Origin: Nitrosococcus halophilus Nc 4
Lineage (GTDB): Bacteria > Pseudomonadota > Gammaproteobacteria > Nitrosococcales > Nitrosococcaceae
Reading direction: 5' to 3'
NCBI RefSeq assembly: GCF_000024725.1
Contig: NC_013960.1
Span: 766,261-830,260 of the forward strand
Length of the DNA: 64,000 bases
Positions 1 through 10,045 of this stretch are shown here, piece after piece (the stretch's first letter is position 1; each line of letters starts with the position of its first letter). Both the position numbers and the translations under genes were made by a program. A model generated the notes under the pieces. It had not been told where the DNA came from and did no database searches. It saw only the letters and a program-made list of their open reading frames with translations.

Positions 1-1
1 C

Positions 2-2527
2 GCCACCCTGGAGCTGAAAAACCCCTGGACGGGCCAGACCGCCCGCTACCACGGCCAGAGGCAATATCGCCTGGAGCGGGACATCACCCAGCCCTTGCTG
101 CAATTCGGGCGCTGTCTGGTGCATATGGCGGTGGATACCGACGAAGTGTACATGACCACCAAGTTGGCCGGGAAAAGCACTTTCTTTCTGCCCTTCAATA
201 AGGGGCATCACTTTGGCGCCGGCAATCCGCCCAATCCCGGCGGCCATAAAAGCGCCTATCTGTGGCGGGAGGTGTTCAGCAAGGAGAGCATCGCCAACAT
301 CATCCAGCATTTTGTGCGCCTCGACGGCGGCAGCAAAACCTCCCTGGCCAAGCGCACCCTGTTTTTTCCCCGCTATCACCAGTTGGATGTGGTCCGCAAG
401 CTGGTGGCCCACGCCAGCGAACGGGGAGTGGGCCAGACTTACCTGATTCAGCACTCCGCCGGTTCCGGGAAATCCCACTCCATTACCTGGGCCGCCTACC
501 AACTAATCGAGACCTACCCGGTCTCTGCCCATGTCCGGGGAGCCAAGGGGCTGGATGCGCCCCTGTTCGATTCGGTGATTGTGGTCACCGACCGGCGTCT
601 GCTGGACAAGCAGCTGCGGGAGAACATCCGCGAGTTCTCGGAGGTGAAGAACATTATCGCCCCGGCCCTCCGCTCCTCAGACCTTAAACAGGCCCTGGAG
701 CAGGGCAAGAAGATCATTATCACCACCCTCCAGAAATTCCCGTTTATCATTGATGGCATCGAGGACATGAGCGATAAGTGCTTCGCCGTCATCATCGATG
801 AGGCCCACGGCTCCCAGGATGGCAGCGCCCACGGCAAGATGAATCAGGCCATGGGGCGGGATGCCGATGACGAAGACGATCAGAGCGACCCTCAGGATAA
901 GGTTCTGAACGCCATGCGTTCGCGCAAGATGCGGGGCAATGCCTCCTACTTTGCGTTCACCGCCACCCCCAAGAACAGCACCCTGGAGAAATTCGGGCAG
1001 CAACAGCCCGACGGCAGCTTCAAGCCGTTCCATCTCTACTCCATGAAGCAGGCCATCGAGGAGGGCTTTATTCTCGATGTGCTGGCCAACTACACCACCT
1101 ACAAAAGCTATTACGAGATCCAAAAATCCATCGAGGACAACCCCCTGTTCGATACCGCCAAGGCCCAGAAGAAGTTGCGGGCCTATGTGGAGCGCAATCC
1201 CCAGACCATCAACGCCAAGGCCGAGATCATTTTGGAGCACTTTATCCCCCAGGTGGTGAACGCCAAAAAGCTCAGGGGCAGGGCCAAGGGCATGGTGATT
1301 ACCCAGAATATCGAAACCGCCATCCGCTATCACCAGGCGATTGGGTGCATCCTTCGGGACCGGGGCAACCCTTTCAAGGCGCTAGTGGCTTTCTCCGGCG
1401 CCAAAGAAGTAGACGGCATTGAATACACCGAGGCCGAGATGAATGGCTTTCCTGAAGCGGACACCCGAGATAAGTTCGATAAGGACGAGTACCGCCTGCT
1501 GGTGGTGGCCAACAAGTACCTCACCGGCTTCGATCAGCCCAAGTTGACCGCCATGTATGTGGATAAAAAACTGCAAGGGGTCCTGGCCGTGCAGGCCCTG
1601 TCCCGCCTCAACCGGGCGGCTCCCCAGTGGGGCAAGAAGACGGAAGACCTGTTCGTGCTGGATTTCTTCAACACGGTGGAGGACATCAAGGCCGCCTTTG
1701 ATCCCTTCTACACCGCCACCAGCCTGTCACAGGCAACGGATGTCAATGTGCTGCACGAACTCAAGGATGCCCTGGGGGATGTGGGGGTCTACGAATGGCG
1801 CGAGGTGGAAGCGTTTGTCGGCTTGTACTTTGACAACGCCGATGCCCAGCAATTGAGCCCCCTGATGGATACCGCCGCGGCGCGTTTCAACCAGGAATTG
1901 GGCCTGGAGGACGAGGAAAAGGCGGACTTCAAAATCAAGGCCAAGCAATTCGTGAAGATTTATGGCCAGATGGCGTCCATTATGCCCTATGAAGTGGTTG
2001 CCTGGGAGAAGCTGTTCTGGTTTCTGAAGTTCCTGATTCCCAAGCTGGTGGTTAAAAGCAAGGATGCCGATGAAATCGATGCCCTGCTGGACTCCGTCGA
2101 TCTGTCTTCCTATGGCCTGGAACGGGTCAAGCTGAATCAGGCCATTGGGCTGGATGAATCCGAGACGGAAGTTGACCCCACTAACCCCAATCCTCGGGGC
2201 GTTCACGGAGGTGGCGAAGAACAGGATCCTCTTGATGAGATTATCCAAAGCTTTAACGAACGCTGGTTCCAGGGTTGGGAGGCCACGCCGGAAGAACAGC
2301 GGGTGAAGTTCCTCAGTATCATCAAAAGCATCCAGGCCCACCCGGACTTTGAAGCCAAATACAAGCACAACCAGGACGCGGATAACCGCACCTTGGCCTT
2401 CGAGAAGATCTTCGAGGAAGTCATGCTCGAGCGCCGGAAAATGGATCTGGATTTGTACCGCTTGCTGGCTAGCGATCCGGCGTTCAAATCATCTCTGCAA
2501 CAGAGCCTAAGGCATTTGCTGGAGTAG
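2..2527 (+). CDS. hsdR: Type I restriction enzyme R subunit (HsdR), 5' end outside window
   Basis: ATP-dependent motor and nuclease subunit of a type I restriction-modification complex; it translocates DNA and cleaves unmethylated invaders. The frame is open from base 2, so the start lies off the left edge. The first residues (TLELKNPWTGQ) match the E-x-K end of the HsdR nuclease motif. A Walker A motif GSGKS lies at 461-475, a DEAH box at 797-808 and an FTATPK motif III at about 958-975, followed by the helicase-2 region (YLTGFDQP, ALSRLNR) and a long C-terminal helical part. HsdM and HsdS are not in the window and would lie to the left. No frameshift is seen in the visible part. Confidence 0.95.
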   Translation, partial: ATLELKNPWTGQTARYHGQRQYRLERDITQPLLQFGRCLVHMAVDTDEVYMTTKLAGKSTFFLPFNKGHHFGAGNPPNPGGHKSAYLWREVFSKESIANIIQHFVRLDGGSKTSLAKRTLFFPRYHQLDVVRKLVAHASERGVGQTYLIQHSAGSGKSHSITWAAYQLIETYPVSAHVRGAKGLDAPLFDSVIVVTDRRLLDKQLRENIREFSEVKNIIAPALRSSDLKQALEQGKKIIITTLQKFPFIIDGIEDMSDKCFAVIIDEAHGSQDGSAHGKMNQAMGRDADDEDDQSDPQDKVLNAMRSRKMRGNASYFAFTATPKNSTLEKFGQQQPDGSFKPFHLYSMKQAIEEGFILDVLANYTTYKSYYEIQKSIEDNPLFDTAKAQKKLRAYVERNPQTINAKAEIILEHFIPQVVNAKKLRGRAKGMVITQNIETAIRYHQAIGCILRDRGNPFKALVAFSGAKEVDGIEYTEAEMNGFPEADTRDKFDKDEYRLLVVANKYLTGFDQPKLTAMYVDKKLQGVLAVQALSRLNRAAPQWGKKTEDLFVLDFFNTVEDIKAAFDPFYTATSLSQATDVNVLHELKDALGDVGVYEWREVEAFVGLYFDNADAQQLSPLMDTAAARFNQELGLEDEEKADFKIKAKQFVKIYGQMASIMPYEVVAWEKLFWFLKFLIPKLVVKSKDADEIDALLDSVDLSSYGLERVKLNQAIGLDESETEVDPTNPNPRGVHGGGEEQDPLDEIIQSFNERWFQGWEATPEEQRVKFLSIIKSIQAHPDFEAKYKHNQDADNRTLAFEKIFEEVMLERRKMDLDLYRLLASDPAFKSSLQQSLRHLLE

Positions 2528-2619
2528 AAGGTCGATACTCGGTATTGGGATGCGGGATGGTAGAAAATAAAAAAGAATAAGATAATGGTGGGTTTTCAGT
2601 ATTCCGCTAAAAATGATTC

Positions 2620-3267
2620 ATGATGCCTGGTAGCCTATTCGTTGTCGCGGCCCCTTCTGGCGCTGGGAAAACCAGCCTAGTCAAAGCGTTGGTGGATTCC
2701 ATGACGGGTGTTTGCCTTTCAGTCTCCCATACGACCCGTCCTCCCCGCCCAGGGGAGCGGGATGGGGTGGATTATTATTTCATTGATGACGCCGCCTTTG
2801 AGACCATGCAACAGGCGGGTGCCTTTTTGGAGCATGCCCAGGTGTTTGATCACCATTATGGTACGGCTCGGGAGAAGGTGGCTGGGCTTCTTGAGCAGGG
2901 TATGGATGTTATCCTGGAGATCGATTGGCAGGGGAGACGCCAAGTGCAAGCACGGTTTCCTGACTGTGTGAGCATCTTTATTCTGCCCCCTTCCCGGGAG
3001 ACCCTAGAGCGTCGGCTGCGCCTGCGGGGACAAGATGGGGAAACCGTGATTGCCCGGCGGATGCGGGACGCCCGTACAGAGATTTCTCACTATAATGAAT
3101 TTGACTACCTCGTGGTCAATGATGTTTTTGAGACGGCGCTTGAGGATCTGATGGCCATTATTCGAGGCCGGCGTTTGTTGCGTCTCCGGCAAGAGGAGCG
3201 GTTAACGCCCTTGCTAGGTGAGTTATTGTTGAGTCGTCGCCCAACTAATTCTCCAAGTTCGTCCTGA
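2620..3267 (+). CDS. gmk: Guanylate kinase
   Basis: Phosphorylates GMP to GDP with ATP, an essential step of guanine nucleotide supply. The 215-residue product has the N-terminal P-loop APSGAGKTSL, the GMP-binding segment SHTTRPPRPGERDGVDYYF and the lid region RRLRLRGQD; length is normal for the family. Two ATGs in tandem (2620, 2623) can serve as start. In related bacteria gmk is followed directly by rpoZ and spoT; here an iscB element separates it from rpoZ, so transcriptional coupling is probably altered. Confidence 0.96.
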   Translation: MMPGSLFVVAAPSGAGKTSLVKALVDSMTGVCLSVSHTTRPPRPGERDGVDYYFIDDAAFETMQQAGAFLEHAQVFDHHYGTAREKVAGLLEQGMDVILEIDWQGRRQVQARFPDCVSIFILPPSRETLERRLRLRGQDGETVIARRMRDARTEISHYNEFDYLVVNDVFETALEDLMAIIRGRRLLRLRQEERLTPLLGELLLSRRPTNSPSSS

Positions 3268-3483
3268 ACTTTTCGAATGAGTTGGTTGGCTCAACCAGCC
3301 TCAGCCCTTCGGGGCTACGTTTGAAGTTGAAGCGAAAGCGACTCACCCTGGAGTGCATTTCTCAGCCCCAGGCGCTGAGGTCAAAGGCAATGAACTACGG
3401 AGCGACACAGGAGCGAATGCCGAGACTGAACGACCCTTCAAACATTGGCGAGAGAACCCTAACTTTTAGAGTAGCGAAAGCTA
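3268..3483 (+). ncRNA. Predicted omega-RNA (guide RNA) of the downstream IscB
   Basis: The 216 bases between the gmk stop and the iscB start hold no convincing gene and several strong stem-loops in iscB sense: 3284-3296 (GGTTG/CAACC), 3303-3316 (AGCCC, loop TTCG, GGGCT) and 3361-3379 (CTCAGC/GCTGAG). IscB family nucleases use an RNA encoded immediately upstream of their ORF, with the guide at the RNA's 5' end reading into the flanking host DNA. By that rule the guide would correspond to sequence around the 3' end of gmk. The exact 5' end cannot be fixed by eye. Confidence 0.7.
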
Positions 3484-4767
3484 ATGAATAGAGTTTTTGT
3501 ATTAGACACTGATAAAACAGCGCTGATGCCGTGCAGGCCCTCAAGGGCTAGGCGGTTGTTGCGGGATGGGAAGGCTGGCGTTTATCGGATGCAGCCATTT
3601 ACGATCATCCTGAAATATAGAGTTGATTCTAACCCGCAGCCGGTTGAGTTCAGGGTTGATCCGGGCAGCAAAACCACCGGATTGGCTTTAGTTGGGAATT
3701 TTCCTCAACAGGGGCGCGTCGTGCTGTGGGCCGCGAACCTGGAGCACAGAGGGCAATCTGTACGCGATAGGTTAGAGAAGCGGCGCAGTTTGCGCCGAGG
3801 TCGTAGAGGCAGAAAGACCCGCTATCGTGCGCCACGGTTTTTGAATAGAACAAGACCCGCCGGTTGGTTACCGCCTTCACTGCGATCACGGGTTGAGAAT
3901 GTTTCGACATGGTTTAACCGTCTACTCGATAGAGCGCCCCTATCTGAATGCCACATTGAAACCGTACGCTTTGATATGCAGAAAATTCAAAACCCGGAAA
4001 TCAGCGGCGTTGAATATCAGCAAGGCGAATTGATGGGGTATGAGGTACGCGAATACCTACTAGAGAAGTGGGGCAGGAAGTGCGCCTACTGTAGCAACAA
4101 GGATGTCCCTCTGGAAGTTGAACACATCGTCCCTAGATCTAGGGGTGGCAGTCACCGGGTATCTAATTTAACCTTGGTGTGCACGCCCTGCAACCAAAAG
4201 AAGAATAGTAAAACGGCGACAGAGTTTGGATATTCTCAGATCCAATCCAAAGCCAATCAGCCCCTAAAAGATGCCGCCGCGGTCAATGCTACCCGCTACG
4301 CTGTTGGTCGCGCTATTCAATCAGTGGGGTTGCCGACTTCTTTTTGGAGTGGCGGAAGGACTAAGAAAAACAGGATCAGTCAAAGCTACGGCAAAGACCA
4401 TTGGATTGATGCCGCGTGCGTGGGTGAAATCGGTGAGCAGGTGACCCTCACCGAAGGCTACCGAGCACTTCAAATAAAGGCCACTGGACGCGGCACACGG
4501 CAAGTTGCGCGCACTGATAAGTACGGATTTCCACGCGGGAAGGCCGGAAGGTGCAAGCGAGTAAGAGGATTTCAAACGGGTGATCTGGTGAGGCTCATTC
4601 AGCCCAAAGGTAAGTATGGGGGCACACACACCGGAATACTGGCAGGCATCCGGGCTAACGGCGCCTTTGACATCAAGGCCAAGGCCCGGAAGATTTCGGC
4701 CAACTGGAAGCATTTCAAACTCATCCAAAGAGGTGATGGTTATGACTACGGGCTATCGGCTGTCTGA
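3484..4767 (+). CDS. iscB: IscB-type RNA-guided DNA nuclease (RuvC-HNH)
   Basis: Transposon-encoded ancestor-type relative of Cas9. The 427 residues show the N-terminal PLMP-like segment (ALMPCRPSRARRLLRDGKA, 13-31), RuvC-I with Asp59 (FRVDPGSKTTG), an Arg-rich bridge helix (98-114), RuvC-II with Glu159 (HIETVRFD), an HNH domain with Cys200/Cys203, Glu213-His214 and Cys233/Cys236, and RuvC-III with His306 and Asp309 (KDHWIDAA), then the C-terminal target-adjacent-motif domain. All expected catalytic residues are present and there is no frameshift, so it may be active. It sits inside the gmk-rpoZ junction with no transposase beside it, implying mobilisation in trans by an IS200/IS605 TnpA. A predicted guide RNA precedes it and a 3' tail shared with the locus at 57.4 kb follows it. 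Confidence 0.93.
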   Translation: MNRVFVLDTDKTALMPCRPSRARRLLRDGKAGVYRMQPFTIILKYRVDSNPQPVEFRVDPGSKTTGLALVGNFPQQGRVVLWAANLEHRGQSVRDRLEKRRSLRRGRRGRKTRYRAPRFLNRTRPAGWLPPSLRSRVENVSTWFNRLLDRAPLSECHIETVRFDMQKIQNPEISGVEYQQGELMGYEVREYLLEKWGRKCAYCSNKDVPLEVEHIVPRSRGGSHRVSNLTLVCTPCNQKKNSKTATEFGYSQIQSKANQPLKDAAAVNATRYAVGRAIQSVGLPTSFWSGGRTKKNRISQSYGKDHWIDAACVGEIGEQVTLTEGYRALQIKATGRGTRQVARTDKYGFPRGKAGRCKRVRGFQTGDLVRLIQPKGKYGGTHTGILAGIRANGAFDIKAKARKISANWKHFKLIQRGDGYDYGLSAV

Positions 4768-4800
4768 GCCAAACACGGCGACGACAGCAAGTCATGCTGA

Positions 4801-4872
4801 CCCTCGCGCTCACCGCGTAGCAAGCTGCGCACTCTCGCTGGGGGGGCGTCGTGCGTCCATGCACTCCTTCAG
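4801..4872 (+). repeat. Right-end tail of the iscB element, shared with 57379-57450 (inverted)
   Basis: 4826-4872 matches the reverse complement of 57379-57426 at all but a few positions (core GCACTCTCGCT, then GGGGGGCGTCGTGCGTCCAT), and weaker similarity continues left to about 4801. It lies 3' of iscB, where the right end of an IS200/IS605-family element is expected. A short stem (CCCTC/GAGGG) follows at about 4883-4894. Confidence 0.7.
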
Positions 4873-4992
4873 GGTAGCCATCCCCCTCAGGAGGGCATCT
4901 GCTTCGGCGTTTCAAAGCATTATGATAATCTGGGAGTAAAAGCGTTTTTTGCTTGGTCTTAATTTACAGTAACGGAGGATAGAGGCGAGATT

Positions 4993-5253
4993 ATGGCACG
5001 CCTGACGGTTGAAGATTGCATTGGGAATATTAATAACCGCTTCTTATTAGTCCTGGCCGCAGCGAAGCGAGCTCGGCAATTGGCCCTGGGTGCGGAACCC
5101 TCCTTGCCTTGGGATAATGATAAGCCCACGGTAATGGCCCTGCGCGAGATTGCAGAGGGTAACATTAGCGTTGGCGTGATGGATTCGGCGAGTGCCCGTG
5201 AGCATGCTGAAGAATCGGTGGTCAGTGAAGATGAAGTTCGGGAGGAGTCCTGA
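4993..5253 (+). CDS. rpoZ: RNA polymerase omega subunit
   Basis: Small subunit that helps assemble beta' into RNA polymerase and contributes to a ppGpp site. The 86 residues begin [10 protein letters not shown], the family signature, and continue with [16 protein letters not shown] and a helical acidic tail. A ribosome site (GGAGG, 4975-4979) precedes the ATG. It belongs to the gmk-rpoZ-spoT group, but the iscB insertion upstream means its promoter is either within the element's tail or read through from gmk. Confidence 0.95.
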   Translation: MARLTVEDCIGNINNRFLLVLAAAKRARQLALGAEPSLPWDNDKPTVMALREIAEGNISVGVMDSASAREHAEESVVSEDEVREES

Positions 5254-5297
5254 ATACTCAACCCCAAACCGCCATTAAGCTCTCTCCTCGAGGGCTT

Positions 5298-7451
5298 ATG
5301 CCCCGCGACCGGAAGGTTTTGCCGGGGAGTATCGATAGCCTCTGCACGGCCGTAGCGAGCTATCTTGAGCCGGAGTTTCAAAGCGAGATTCGGCGCGCTT
5401 ACCATTTTGCTGCTGCTGCCCACGGAGAGCAAAAACGTCGCTCTGGTGAACCCTATATTACCCATCCCCTGGCGGTGGCGGCCATTATGGCGGAAATGTA
5501 CATGGACCATCAGTGCATTATGGCCGCCTTGCTCCATGATGTCTTAGAAGATACGGGTGTTTCCAAGACTGAACTATCTCAATATTTTAGTGAGGAGGTC
5601 GCGGAGCTGGTGGATGGCGTGAGCAAGCTCGCCCAGATTAATGTCACTTCCCGGGAGCATGCCCAAGCGGAAAATTTGCGTAAGATGTTGCTGGCGATGA
5701 CCCGGGATATCCGGGTCATTTTGCTCAAACTGGCGGATCGGCTGCACAATATGCGCACCTTGCGTTACGTTGCCCGGGAAAAACAGCGGCGTATCGCCCA
5801 CGAAACCTTGGAGATCTATGCGCCTATTGCTAATCGCCTAGGCATGAATAACATCCGTAAGGAGTTACAAGGTTTAGGGTTTCAAGCCCTCTATCCCCTG
5901 CGTTACCGGGTTTTGGAAGCTGCGGTCAGGCGGGCCCGGGGTAACCGCAAAGAAATCGTCAGGGGCATTCAGGATGGTATCGCCCAGCGGCTCGCGCAAG
6001 AGGGCCTCGAAGGCATTGTTGAAGGGCGGGAGAAGAGCCTTTATAGCCTTTATGTCAAGATGCGGGACAAACACCGCTCCCTTTCCGAGGTGATGGATCT
6101 TTACGCCTTTCGAATTGTGGTGGATTCGGCGGATACGTGTTACCGGGCATTGGGAGTAGTTCACAACCTTTACAAGCCTGTTCCTGGTAAATTTAAGGAT
6201 TATATCGCCATTCCCAAGGCCAATGGCTATCAGGCCCTACATACCGTTTTATTTGGTCCCTATGGGGTGCCGATTGAAGTCCAGATCCGGACTCATGATA
6301 TGGACCGGGTGGCAGAGGCCGGGATTGCGGCTCACTGGTTATATAAATCCGGGAGCGGGCGAGTCAACGGGAGCGCTCAACGGCGTGCCCGGGAGTGGCT
6401 CAAAGGCTTGCTGGAGATACAGCAAGATGCCGGCGATTCCTTGGAGTTTCTGGAGAACGTCAAAGTCGATCTGTTTCCGGATGAGGTCTATGTCTTTACC
6501 CCCAAGGGCAAGATTATGATTTTAGCTCGGGGAGCCACGGCAGTGGATTTTGCCTATGCCGTCCACACAGATGTGGGCAATCATTGTGTGGCGGCCAAGA
6601 TTGACCGGCGTCTGGCTCCGTTATCCACTCCCCTAGAGAATGGGCAAAACGTGGAAATCATCACTTCTCCCACGGCCCGGCCCAATCCCTCCTGGCTCAA
6701 CTTCGTGGTGACAGGCAAAGCGCGAGCCAATATCCGCCACTATCTTAAAAACCTAAAGCGGGATGAGTCGATCCAGTTGGGGCGGCGTTTGCTAAACAAA
6801 CACCTTCTGAGTTATTCCTTGACCTTGGATGATATTCCCCCGGGTCGCCTCCAGCTGCTCCTCAAGGATTTCGAGTTAGAAAGGGTTGATCAGCTCTTGG
6901 AGGCGATTGGACTTGGCAATCGTCCTGCCTTGCTGGTCGCCCGGCGCTTGGCGCCGGCGCTGGAAGAGAAAGAGGGAGAAAAAAAATCAGGAAGCGCTTC
7001 TACTCGCCGGCCCCTGAAGATTAAGGGGACTGAGGGCATGGTGGTGACTTTTGCCAAATGTTGCCGCCCCATCCCCGGTGATCCTATCCGTGGTTTTGTC
7101 ACTGCGGGGCGGGGAGTCGTCATTCATACCGGGCGGTGTAAAAATCTGGCGGAATTCCGGGAGCGTCCCGAGCGCTGGACAGAGGTGGAATGGGCCGATG
7201 AGGTGCAGGCCGAACTTCCAGTGGAAGTGCGGGTGGATGTGGAAAATCGCCGTGGGGTGCTGGCCACGGTGGCCGCCGCCATCTCTGATACGGATACCAA
7301 CATTGATAATGTCAGTGTCAATGATCGGGACGGCGCTATCTGTAGCATCCTGTTTACCCTCGAAGTCCGGAATCGTTATCAACTGGCGCGTCTGATGCGG
7401 CGTATCCGAGCCCTCGATATGGTGCTGCGCATTGTTCGCAGCAAGCATTAA
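5298..7451 (+). CDS. spoT: Bifunctional (p)ppGpp synthetase/hydrolase
   Basis: Controls the stringent response by making and degrading (p)ppGpp. The 717 residues contain the hydrolase domain with His42 and the His80-Asp81 pair (LLHDVLEDT), the RelA/SpoT synthetase domain (KFKDYIAIPKANGYQALHT, about 295-320), a TGS domain (VYVFTPKGKI), a conserved-Cys region (FAKCCRPIPGD) and a C-terminal ACT domain. The basic KFKD loop matches dual-function enzymes rather than RelA-type synthetases with an acidic loop. It follows rpoZ by 44 bp in the conserved order rpoZ-spoT-ridA-recG. Confidence 0.95.
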   Translation: MPRDRKVLPGSIDSLCTAVASYLEPEFQSEIRRAYHFAAAAHGEQKRRSGEPYITHPLAVAAIMAEMYMDHQCIMAALLHDVLEDTGVSKTELSQYFSEEVAELVDGVSKLAQINVTSREHAQAENLRKMLLAMTRDIRVILLKLADRLHNMRTLRYVAREKQRRIAHETLEIYAPIANRLGMNNIRKELQGLGFQALYPLRYRVLEAAVRRARGNRKEIVRGIQDGIAQRLAQEGLEGIVEGREKSLYSLYVKMRDKHRSLSEVMDLYAFRIVVDSADTCYRALGVVHNLYKPVPGKFKDYIAIPKANGYQALHTVLFGPYGVPIEVQIRTHDMDRVAEAGIAAHWLYKSGSGRVNGSAQRRAREWLKGLLEIQQDAGDSLEFLENVKVDLFPDEVYVFTPKGKIMILARGATAVDFAYAVHTDVGNHCVAAKIDRRLAPLSTPLENGQNVEIITSPTARPNPSWLNFVVTGKARANIRHYLKNLKRDESIQLGRRLLNKHLLSYSLTLDDIPPGRLQLLLKDFELERVDQLLEAIGLGNRPALLVARRLAPALEEKEGEKKSGSASTRRPLKIKGTEGMVVTFAKCCRPIPGDPIRGFVTAGRGVVIHTGRCKNLAEFRERPERWTEVEWADEVQAELPVEVRVDVENRRGVLATVAAAISDTDTNIDNVSVNDRDGAICSILFTLEVRNRYQLARLMRRIRALDMVLRIVRSKH

Positions 7452-7479
7452 ATAAGCAATAACACTTGAAGGAGCCATC

Positions 7480-7866
7480 ATGCCCCGCGAAGTGATCCAA
7501 ACCGATAACGCCCCCCTTGCCATTGGCACCTATTCCCAGGCTGTAAAAGTAGGGGATGTAGTCTACCTTTCTGGACAAATACCCCTTGAACCCAAGACCA
7601 TGGAGCTGGTGGAGGGGGATATGGAGGCTCAAATTCGGCAAGTGTTTGAGAACCTCAAGGTGGTCGCCGAGGCGGCGGGGGGTAGCCTAGCCCAGGTCGT
7701 GAAGTTAAATATTTATCTTACCGACTTGACCCATTTCCCCCTTGTCAACGCCACTATGACCGATTATTTTCAGCCTCCCTATCCCGCCCGCGCGGTTATT
7801 GGGGTGGCGGCTCTCCCCCGGGAAGTGGCGGTGGAAATGGATGCCATTGTCCATCTTGGCGACTGA
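7480..7866 (+). CDS. ridA: Enamine/imine deaminase RidA
   Basis: Hydrolyses reactive 2-aminoacrylate and related enamines released by PLP enzymes. The 128-residue product has the family segments [11 protein letters not shown] near the N terminus, VYLSGQIPL and the C-terminal [15 protein letters not shown] with the conserved Arg that binds the substrate carboxylate. An AAGGAG site precedes the ATG. It lies 28 bp after spoT and overlaps the proposed recG start, so the three genes are probably co-transcribed. Confidence 0.95.
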   Translation: MPREVIQTDNAPLAIGTYSQAVKVGDVVYLSGQIPLEPKTMELVEGDMEAQIRQVFENLKVVAEAAGGSLAQVVKLNIYLTDLTHFPLVNATMTDYFQPPYPARAVIGVAALPREVAVEMDAIVHLGD

Positions 7867-9979
7867 GAAACCCTCGCTTACTCAGGAACAGGGTGACCCA
7901 AACCCGCTCACCTTGAGCACTCCGGTAACCGCGCTCAAGGGCGTGGGGCCCAACTTGGCTAGGCGGCTTGCAAGATTGGGCCTTTCCAAGGTCCAGGACT
8001 TGCTCTTTCACCTCCCCCAGCGCTACCAGGATCGAACCCAATTGGTGCCCATAGGGGCCTTGCAGATAGGCAGGGAAGCCTTGATTGAGGGCGAAATTCA
8101 GCTGAGCGAGATCCGCCAGGGTCGCCGCCGTTCTCTGGTTTGCGCCGTCAGTGATGGCACTGGGGAGATTTTCCTGCGTTTTTTCCATTTCTCAACCTGG
8201 CAGCAAAATTCCTTGACGCCAGCAATCCGGTTACGTTGTTTTGGTGAAGTACGACAGGGCGCCGGACGGCTGGAAATGGTTCATCCTGAATATCGTCGTC
8301 TCCTGGGGGAGGAGGCGGAGGCAATCGAGGTCCACCTTACCCCCATTTACCCCACCACGGAAGGGTTGCGCCAACCCCTCCTCAGGGATCTGATCCAAGG
8401 GGTGCTCAAGGATCTTGGCGAGGAGGGAATCATCGATCACCTGCCGCCGACATTCCTAGAAGGGATCGGTTTGCCGACTTTGAGTCAAGCGATTGTCTAT
8501 CTTCACCAGCCGCCACCGGATGCCCCCTTAGATGTGTTGGCTGAGGGGAAGCACCCTGTCCAGCAACGCCTGGCCTTTGAAGAATTGCTGGCGCACCATT
8601 TGAGCCTGCGGCAATTGCGCTTACGGGCCACCCAACTGCAGGCACCGTCGCTAGCCAGTGAAGGGCAATTGCAAAAACGTTTTTTGGCGGCGCTTTCCTT
8701 TCCCTTAACGGCGGCCCAGGAGCGAGTCGTCCAAGAAATCCTGGAGGATATGGCCCGGGACTCGCCCATGCAGCGCCTGCTTCAGGGGGACGTGGGCTCC
8801 GGCAAGACGGTGGTGGCCGCCTTGGCGATTTTACAGGCGGTTGAGGCCGGTCACCAGGCGGCGTTGATGGCGCCTACCGAGCTGCTGGCGGAACAGCATC
8901 TACGGGTTTTACAACGTTGGTTTTCCCCTTTTGAGATCAATGTGGAATGGCTAGCCGCTAAAGGGGCCGCAAAGGGACGGCGGGAAAGTTTGAATCGGCT
9001 CAAAAGCGGGGAAGCGCAGGTGGCGGTGGGAACCCATGCCCTGTTTCAGGAAGGGGTCAATTTTCATCATCTGGGGTTGGTGGTGGTCGATGAACAACAC
9101 CGTTTTGGCGTTGAGCAGCGGCTAGCACTCCGGGAAAAAGGCCGCCATGGCGCCTATTGTCCCCATCAGTTGATTATGACCGCCACGCCCATCCCGCGAA
9201 CCCTAGCCATGACGGCCTATGCCGATCTGGACACCTCGGTGATTGACCAATTACCGCCTGGGCGTATCCCCGTCGCCACAGCAGCCGTCTCCCATCGCCG
9301 CCGAACCGAAGTGGTGGTCAAAGTGCGCCGGGCCTGCCAGGCAGGGAGACAGGCCTATTGGGTGTGTACGCTGATTGAAGAATCCGACAGCTTGCAGGCT
9401 CAGGCGGCGGAGAAGACCGCAGCGGAGCTGGCCGAAGTATTGCCTGAATTGCGCATTGGGCTCATCCACGGACGGATGAAGCCCCCGGACAAGGAAAGCA
9501 CCATGGCCGCTTTCAAGTCCGGGGCGATTCATCTCCTGGTCGCCACCACGGTTATTGAAGTGGGGGTTGATGTCCCCAATGCTAGCCTGATGATTATTGA
9601 GAATGCCGAGCGTCTGGGGCTTTCCCAGTTGCATCAGTTGCGGGGCCGGGTCGGTCGCGGCGCGGCGGATAGTTATTGTGTCCTGTTGTACCATGGACCA
9701 TTGTCCGAATTGAGCCGGGCCCGGTTGGCTTGTTTGCGGGCCACTAACGATGGCTTTGAGATCGCACGCCGTGACCTTGAGCTTCGAGGTCCGGGTGAGG
9801 TCTTGGGAACTCGCCAAACGGGCCTGCCCCAGTACCGGGTCGCTGATCTTCTGCGGGACCAGGATCTGTTAGCGCGGGTGGGGCGAGTGGCAGATCGCTT
9901 CCAACGGCAATATCCTGCCCAAGCGGAAGCTTTAATTCGCCGCTGGCTAGGGGAAGAAAGCCATTACGGGGAAGTGTAA
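7841..9979 (+). CDS. recG: ATP-dependent DNA helicase RecG
   Basis: Branch-migrates and reverses stalled replication forks. An N-terminal wedge/OB region (about 70-150) binds junctions; the helicase core has Walker [12 protein letters not shown], the RecG-type DEQH box (VVDEQHRFG), [11 protein letters not shown] and the motif V-VI run [20 protein letters not shown] with [10 protein letters not shown] chose the ATG at 7841, which overlaps ridA by 26 bp and gives 712 residues; an in-frame TTG at 7799 or one at 7856 is possible. Nothing is missing from the catalytic core. Confidence 0.94.
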   Translation: MPLSILATEKPSLTQEQGDPNPLTLSTPVTALKGVGPNLARRLARLGLSKVQDLLFHLPQRYQDRTQLVPIGALQIGREALIEGEIQLSEIRQGRRRSLVCAVSDGTGEIFLRFFHFSTWQQNSLTPAIRLRCFGEVRQGAGRLEMVHPEYRRLLGEEAEAIEVHLTPIYPTTEGLRQPLLRDLIQGVLKDLGEEGIIDHLPPTFLEGIGLPTLSQAIVYLHQPPPDAPLDVLAEGKHPVQQRLAFEELLAHHLSLRQLRLRATQLQAPSLASEGQLQKRFLAALSFPLTAAQERVVQEILEDMARDSPMQRLLQGDVGSGKTVVAALAILQAVEAGHQAALMAPTELLAEQHLRVLQRWFSPFEINVEWLAAKGAAKGRRESLNRLKSGEAQVAVGTHALFQEGVNFHHLGLVVVDEQHRFGVEQRLALREKGRHGAYCPHQLIMTATPIPRTLAMTAYADLDTSVIDQLPPGRIPVATAAVSHRRRTEVVVKVRRACQAGRQAYWVCTLIEESDSLQAQAAEKTAAELAEVLPELRIGLIHGRMKPPDKESTMAAFKSGAIHLLVATTVIEVGVDVPNASLMIIENAERLGLSQLHQLRGRVGRGAADSYCVLLYHGPLSELSRARLACLRATNDGFEIARRDLELRGPGEVLGTRQTGLPQYRVADLLRDQDLLARVGRVADRFQRQYPAQAEALIRRWLGEESHYGEV

Positions 9980-10045
9980 ACGAGCAGCTTTGGAGCCAAA
10001 GGTTTCTCGCCAACAACTATCATCCAGTGTTTTTAATGATTTTCT

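Noticed and set aside
3282-3491. 69-codon ORF before iscB
   Set aside because: No coding character; the strong hairpins and position fit the IscB guide RNA better.
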